The notes beneath the pieces were generated by a model, which was given only the letters and a program-made list of their open reading frames with translations, was not told the DNA's origin and did not search any database. Below are positions 62,513 through 64,000 of a stretch of 64,000 nucleotides of DNA, piece after piece (the first letter of the stretch is position 1; each line of letters opens with the position of its first letter). The stretch lies in the NCBI RefSeq assembly GCF_000021985.1, contig NC_011901.1, positions 930,001 through 994,000 on the forward strand, written 5' to 3'. Source of the stretch: Thioalkalivibrio sulfidiphilus HL-EbGr7. Its GTDB lineage: Bacteria > Pseudomonadota > Gammaproteobacteria > Ectothiorhodospirales > Ectothiorhodospiraceae. The position numbers were made by a program, and so were the translations under genes.

Positions 62513-62929
62513 ATGCGTCATTATGAAATCGTGTTCATGGTCCATCCGGACCAGAGCGAACAGGTCTCCGCCATGATCGAACGCTACCGCGGCCTCATCG
62601 AGGGCGACGGCGGCAAGATCCACCGGCTGGAAGACTGGGGTCGCCGTCAGCTGGCTTACCCCATCAACAAGATCCACAAGGCCCACTACGTGCTCATGAA
62701 CGTGGAGTGCGGCGAGGCTGCCCTGGCAGAACTGGTCAGCGCCTTCCGTTTCAACGACGCGGTGATCCGCCACATGGTGATGCTCATGGAGCGCGCCTTC
62801 ACCGAGGCCTCCCCGCTCGCCAAGGGCCGCGAAGAGGACGACAGCGACTCCTCCGCCCGCCGTGCCCGGGATGACAGCGACGACGATGGCGATGACGACG
62901 AAGACGATCGTCGCGCCTCCGCCGACTGA
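62513..62929 (+). CDS. rpsF: 30S ribosomal protein bS6, 138 aa
   Basis: [20 protein letters not shown] and [20 protein letters not shown] are unmistakable S6. The C-terminal tail (from ~105) is Asp/Glu/Arg-rich, longer than in E. coli even before modification. TAAGGAG is the ribosome site. With rpsR it resumes the backbone operon broken by the island. Confidence 0.98.
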   Translation: MRHYEIVFMVHPDQSEQVSAMIERYRGLIEGDGGKIHRLEDWGRRQLAYPINKIHKAHYVLMNVECGEAALAELVSAFRFNDAVIRHMVMLMERAFTEASPLAKGREEDDSDSSARRARDDSDDDGDDDEDDRRASAD

Positions 62930-62963
62930 TCCCCTTCCACAGAATCCCCTAGAGGAATAAGCC

Positions 62964-63188
62964 ATGAGCCGTTTCTTCCGCCGCCGCAAGTACTGCCGGT
63001 TCACCGCCGAGGGTGTCGAGTTCATCGACTACAAGGATCTCAACACCCTGAAGAACTACATCACCGAGACGGGCAAGATCGTACCGAGCCGCATCACCGG
63101 CACCAGCGCGCGCTACCAGCGCCAGCTGGCCACCGCCGTGAAGCGTGCCCGCTACCTGGCCCTGTTGCCCTACTGCGACAACCATTGA
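62964..63188 (+). CDS. rpsR: 30S ribosomal protein bS18, 74 aa
   Basis: [20 protein letters not shown], then [20 protein letters not shown], is the conserved S18 core. The length equals E. coli (75 aa). AGAGGAA lies 9 bp upstream. S18 pairs with S6 on the 30S platform. Confidence 0.98.
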   Translation: MSRFFRRRKYCRFTAEGVEFIDYKDLNTLKNYITETGKIVPSRITGTSARYQRQLATAVKRARYLALLPYCDNH

Positions 63189-63197
63189 TCCGCTGAT

Positions 63198-63229
63198 GCC
63201 CGCCCGCCCGTGAGGGTGGGCGGGCGGGC
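63198..63229 (+). terminator. G/C hairpin after rpsR
   Basis: A 12-bp G/C stem (63198-63209 with 63218-63229) with an 8-nt loop and no T-tract. It may attenuate rather than end transcription into the next gene. Confidence 0.45.
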
Positions 63230-63234
63230 TGCCC

Positions 63235-64000
63235 ATGAAAGCGCTGGCATCGTTCATCATGCAGGGCCGGCTGCGGGCGGTGACGACCGTGGCCGGGTTT
63301 GGCGCCGCAGGTCTGATCATCCCGCCCATGGGGCTGGTGGCCAGCGCCGCGGTGGCCCTGGTCGCCCTGCGCCTGGGTACCCTGCAGGGTCTCTGGGTGC
63401 TGCTGATGGCCTCGGCCCTGTTGGCAGGCCTGGTGTGGGTGGGCGGCGTGCAGCCCGCGGTGGGCTTCATGCTCGGCGCGGTGCAGTGGCTGCCCATGCT
63501 GCTGCTGGCCCACCTGCTGCGCCAGACCGTGTCCTGGCCCGTGAGCCTGCTCGCAGGCGTGGCGGTGGCCTGCGGCGGCATCCTGCTGGTGCATGCCTCG
63601 GTGCCGGACGTGACCGAGATGTGGGTGCAGACCCTGCACCAGATCCTGGGCCCCGTGTTCCAGCAGTCGGGCACCTCGGCAGCGGAACTGGACGAGGCCC
63701 TGCGCCAGGCGGCGCCGCTCATGACCGGCATGCTGGCCGCGGCCCTGCTGATGAGCCTGGCCCTGGCCCTGGTGCTGGCGCGCTACTGGCAGGCGCAGCT
63801 GTACAACCCGGGCGGTTTCGCCGACGAGTTCCAGCGGCTGCAGCTGGGTCGGGTACCGGCCCTGGTGCTGGCGGGGCTGATGCTGGGGGCCTGGATGACC
63901 CAGTCCACCCTGCTGATCGAGCTGAGCCTGGTGTTCCTGGTGGTGTTCTTTCTCCAGGGCATTGCGCTGGTCCACGGCCTGACCCGGCAGCTGGAGATGC
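63235..64000 (+). CDS. DUF2232 (YybS-like) membrane protein, 3' end outside the window
   Basis: Translation from the ATG at 63235 gives MKALASFIMQGRLRAVTTVA and at least seven hydrophobic helices separated by short loops, still open at the window end (255 codons). Genes of this family lie between rpsR and rplI in many Gammaproteobacteria. A role in sporulation or envelope functions is suggested elsewhere, but none is established here. Confidence 0.82.
   Translation, partial: MKALASFIMQGRLRAVTTVAGFGAAGLIIPPMGLVASAAVALVALRLGTLQGLWVLLMASALLAGLVWVGGVQPAVGFMLGAVQWLPMLLLAHLLRQTVSWPVSLLAGVAVACGGILLVHASVPDVTEMWVQTLHQILGPVFQQSGTSAAELDEALRQAAPLMTGMLAAALLMSLALALVLARYWQAQLYNPGGFADEFQRLQLGRVPALVLAGLMLGAWMTQSTLLIELSLVFLVVFFLQGIALVHGLTRQLEM

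Overview
The window is GC-rich chromosomal DNA of a gammaproteobacterium. The gene order miaA-hfq-hflX-hflK-hflC-DUF2065-hisZ-purA-tRNA-rnr-rlmB-//-rpsF-rpsR, together with the pcnB-folK-dNK-panB-panC-panD operon, points to a sulfur-oxidiser/Ectothiorhodospiraceae-like lineage. That placement is an inference; no rRNA is present to test it.

Layout. 1-5 kb: the 3' end of a TonB-dependent receptor gene, a tandem universal stress protein and an SLC13-type permease with RCK_C domains. 5-7 kb: two small minus-strand genes and a frameshifted Kdo-transferase-like gene. 7.4-16.3 kb: central carbon metabolism (pgi-zwf-gnd on minus, glgA and ppc on plus). 16.6-21.7 kb: a SAP-domain mini-protein, the pantothenate/folate/poly(A) polymerase operon and tRNA-Glu(CTC). 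21.7-30.2 kb: Nudix, Hsp15, a GST, a renalase-like oxidase, a YcgN-type protein, a chimeric J-domain membrane protein, a DASS transporter and a GGDEF/EAL enzyme. 30.3-49.7 kb: a conserved housekeeping block (queG, nnrE/D, tsaE, amidase, mutL, miaA, hfq, hflXKC, hisZ, purA, an SDR, tRNA-Leu(CAG), rnr, rlmB). 49.7-62.3 kb: an accessory island wedged between rlmB and rpsF. 62.5-64 kb: rpsF, rpsR and a truncated DUF2232 membrane protein gene.

The island is the most striking part. Plasmid- or phage-like replication remnants and a broken GIY-YIG-type gene lie on either side of a block bounded by two inverted IS5-family elements. Between these lies a complete phosphite uptake and oxidation operon, ptxABCDE: ABC importer, NAD-dependent phosphite dehydrogenase with all catalytic residues, and LysR regulator. 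To the right are a RAYT (REP-associated tyrosine transposase) element and its internally deleted derivative, a DUF1778/GNAT toxin-antitoxin pair, a HIT protein lacking the third histidine of its triad, and a Phd/RelE-type pair whose two genes are split by two abutting miniature inverted-repeat elements.

The backbone carries an unusual intergenic repeat population. Ten loci form long imperfect hairpins whose arms are degenerate 7-16 nt iterons in several sequence flavours, always with the purine-rich arm 5'; an eleventh locus is a nearly 15-copy heptamer array directly upstream of hslR. None occurs in the island. Four MITE-like elements all sit at TA dinucleotides. Three genes (waaA-like, mutL, rnr) carry apparent +1 frameshifts at C/G runs. 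These may be assembly errors, but the mutL case (nine C at codon 7) would be a contingency switch if real.
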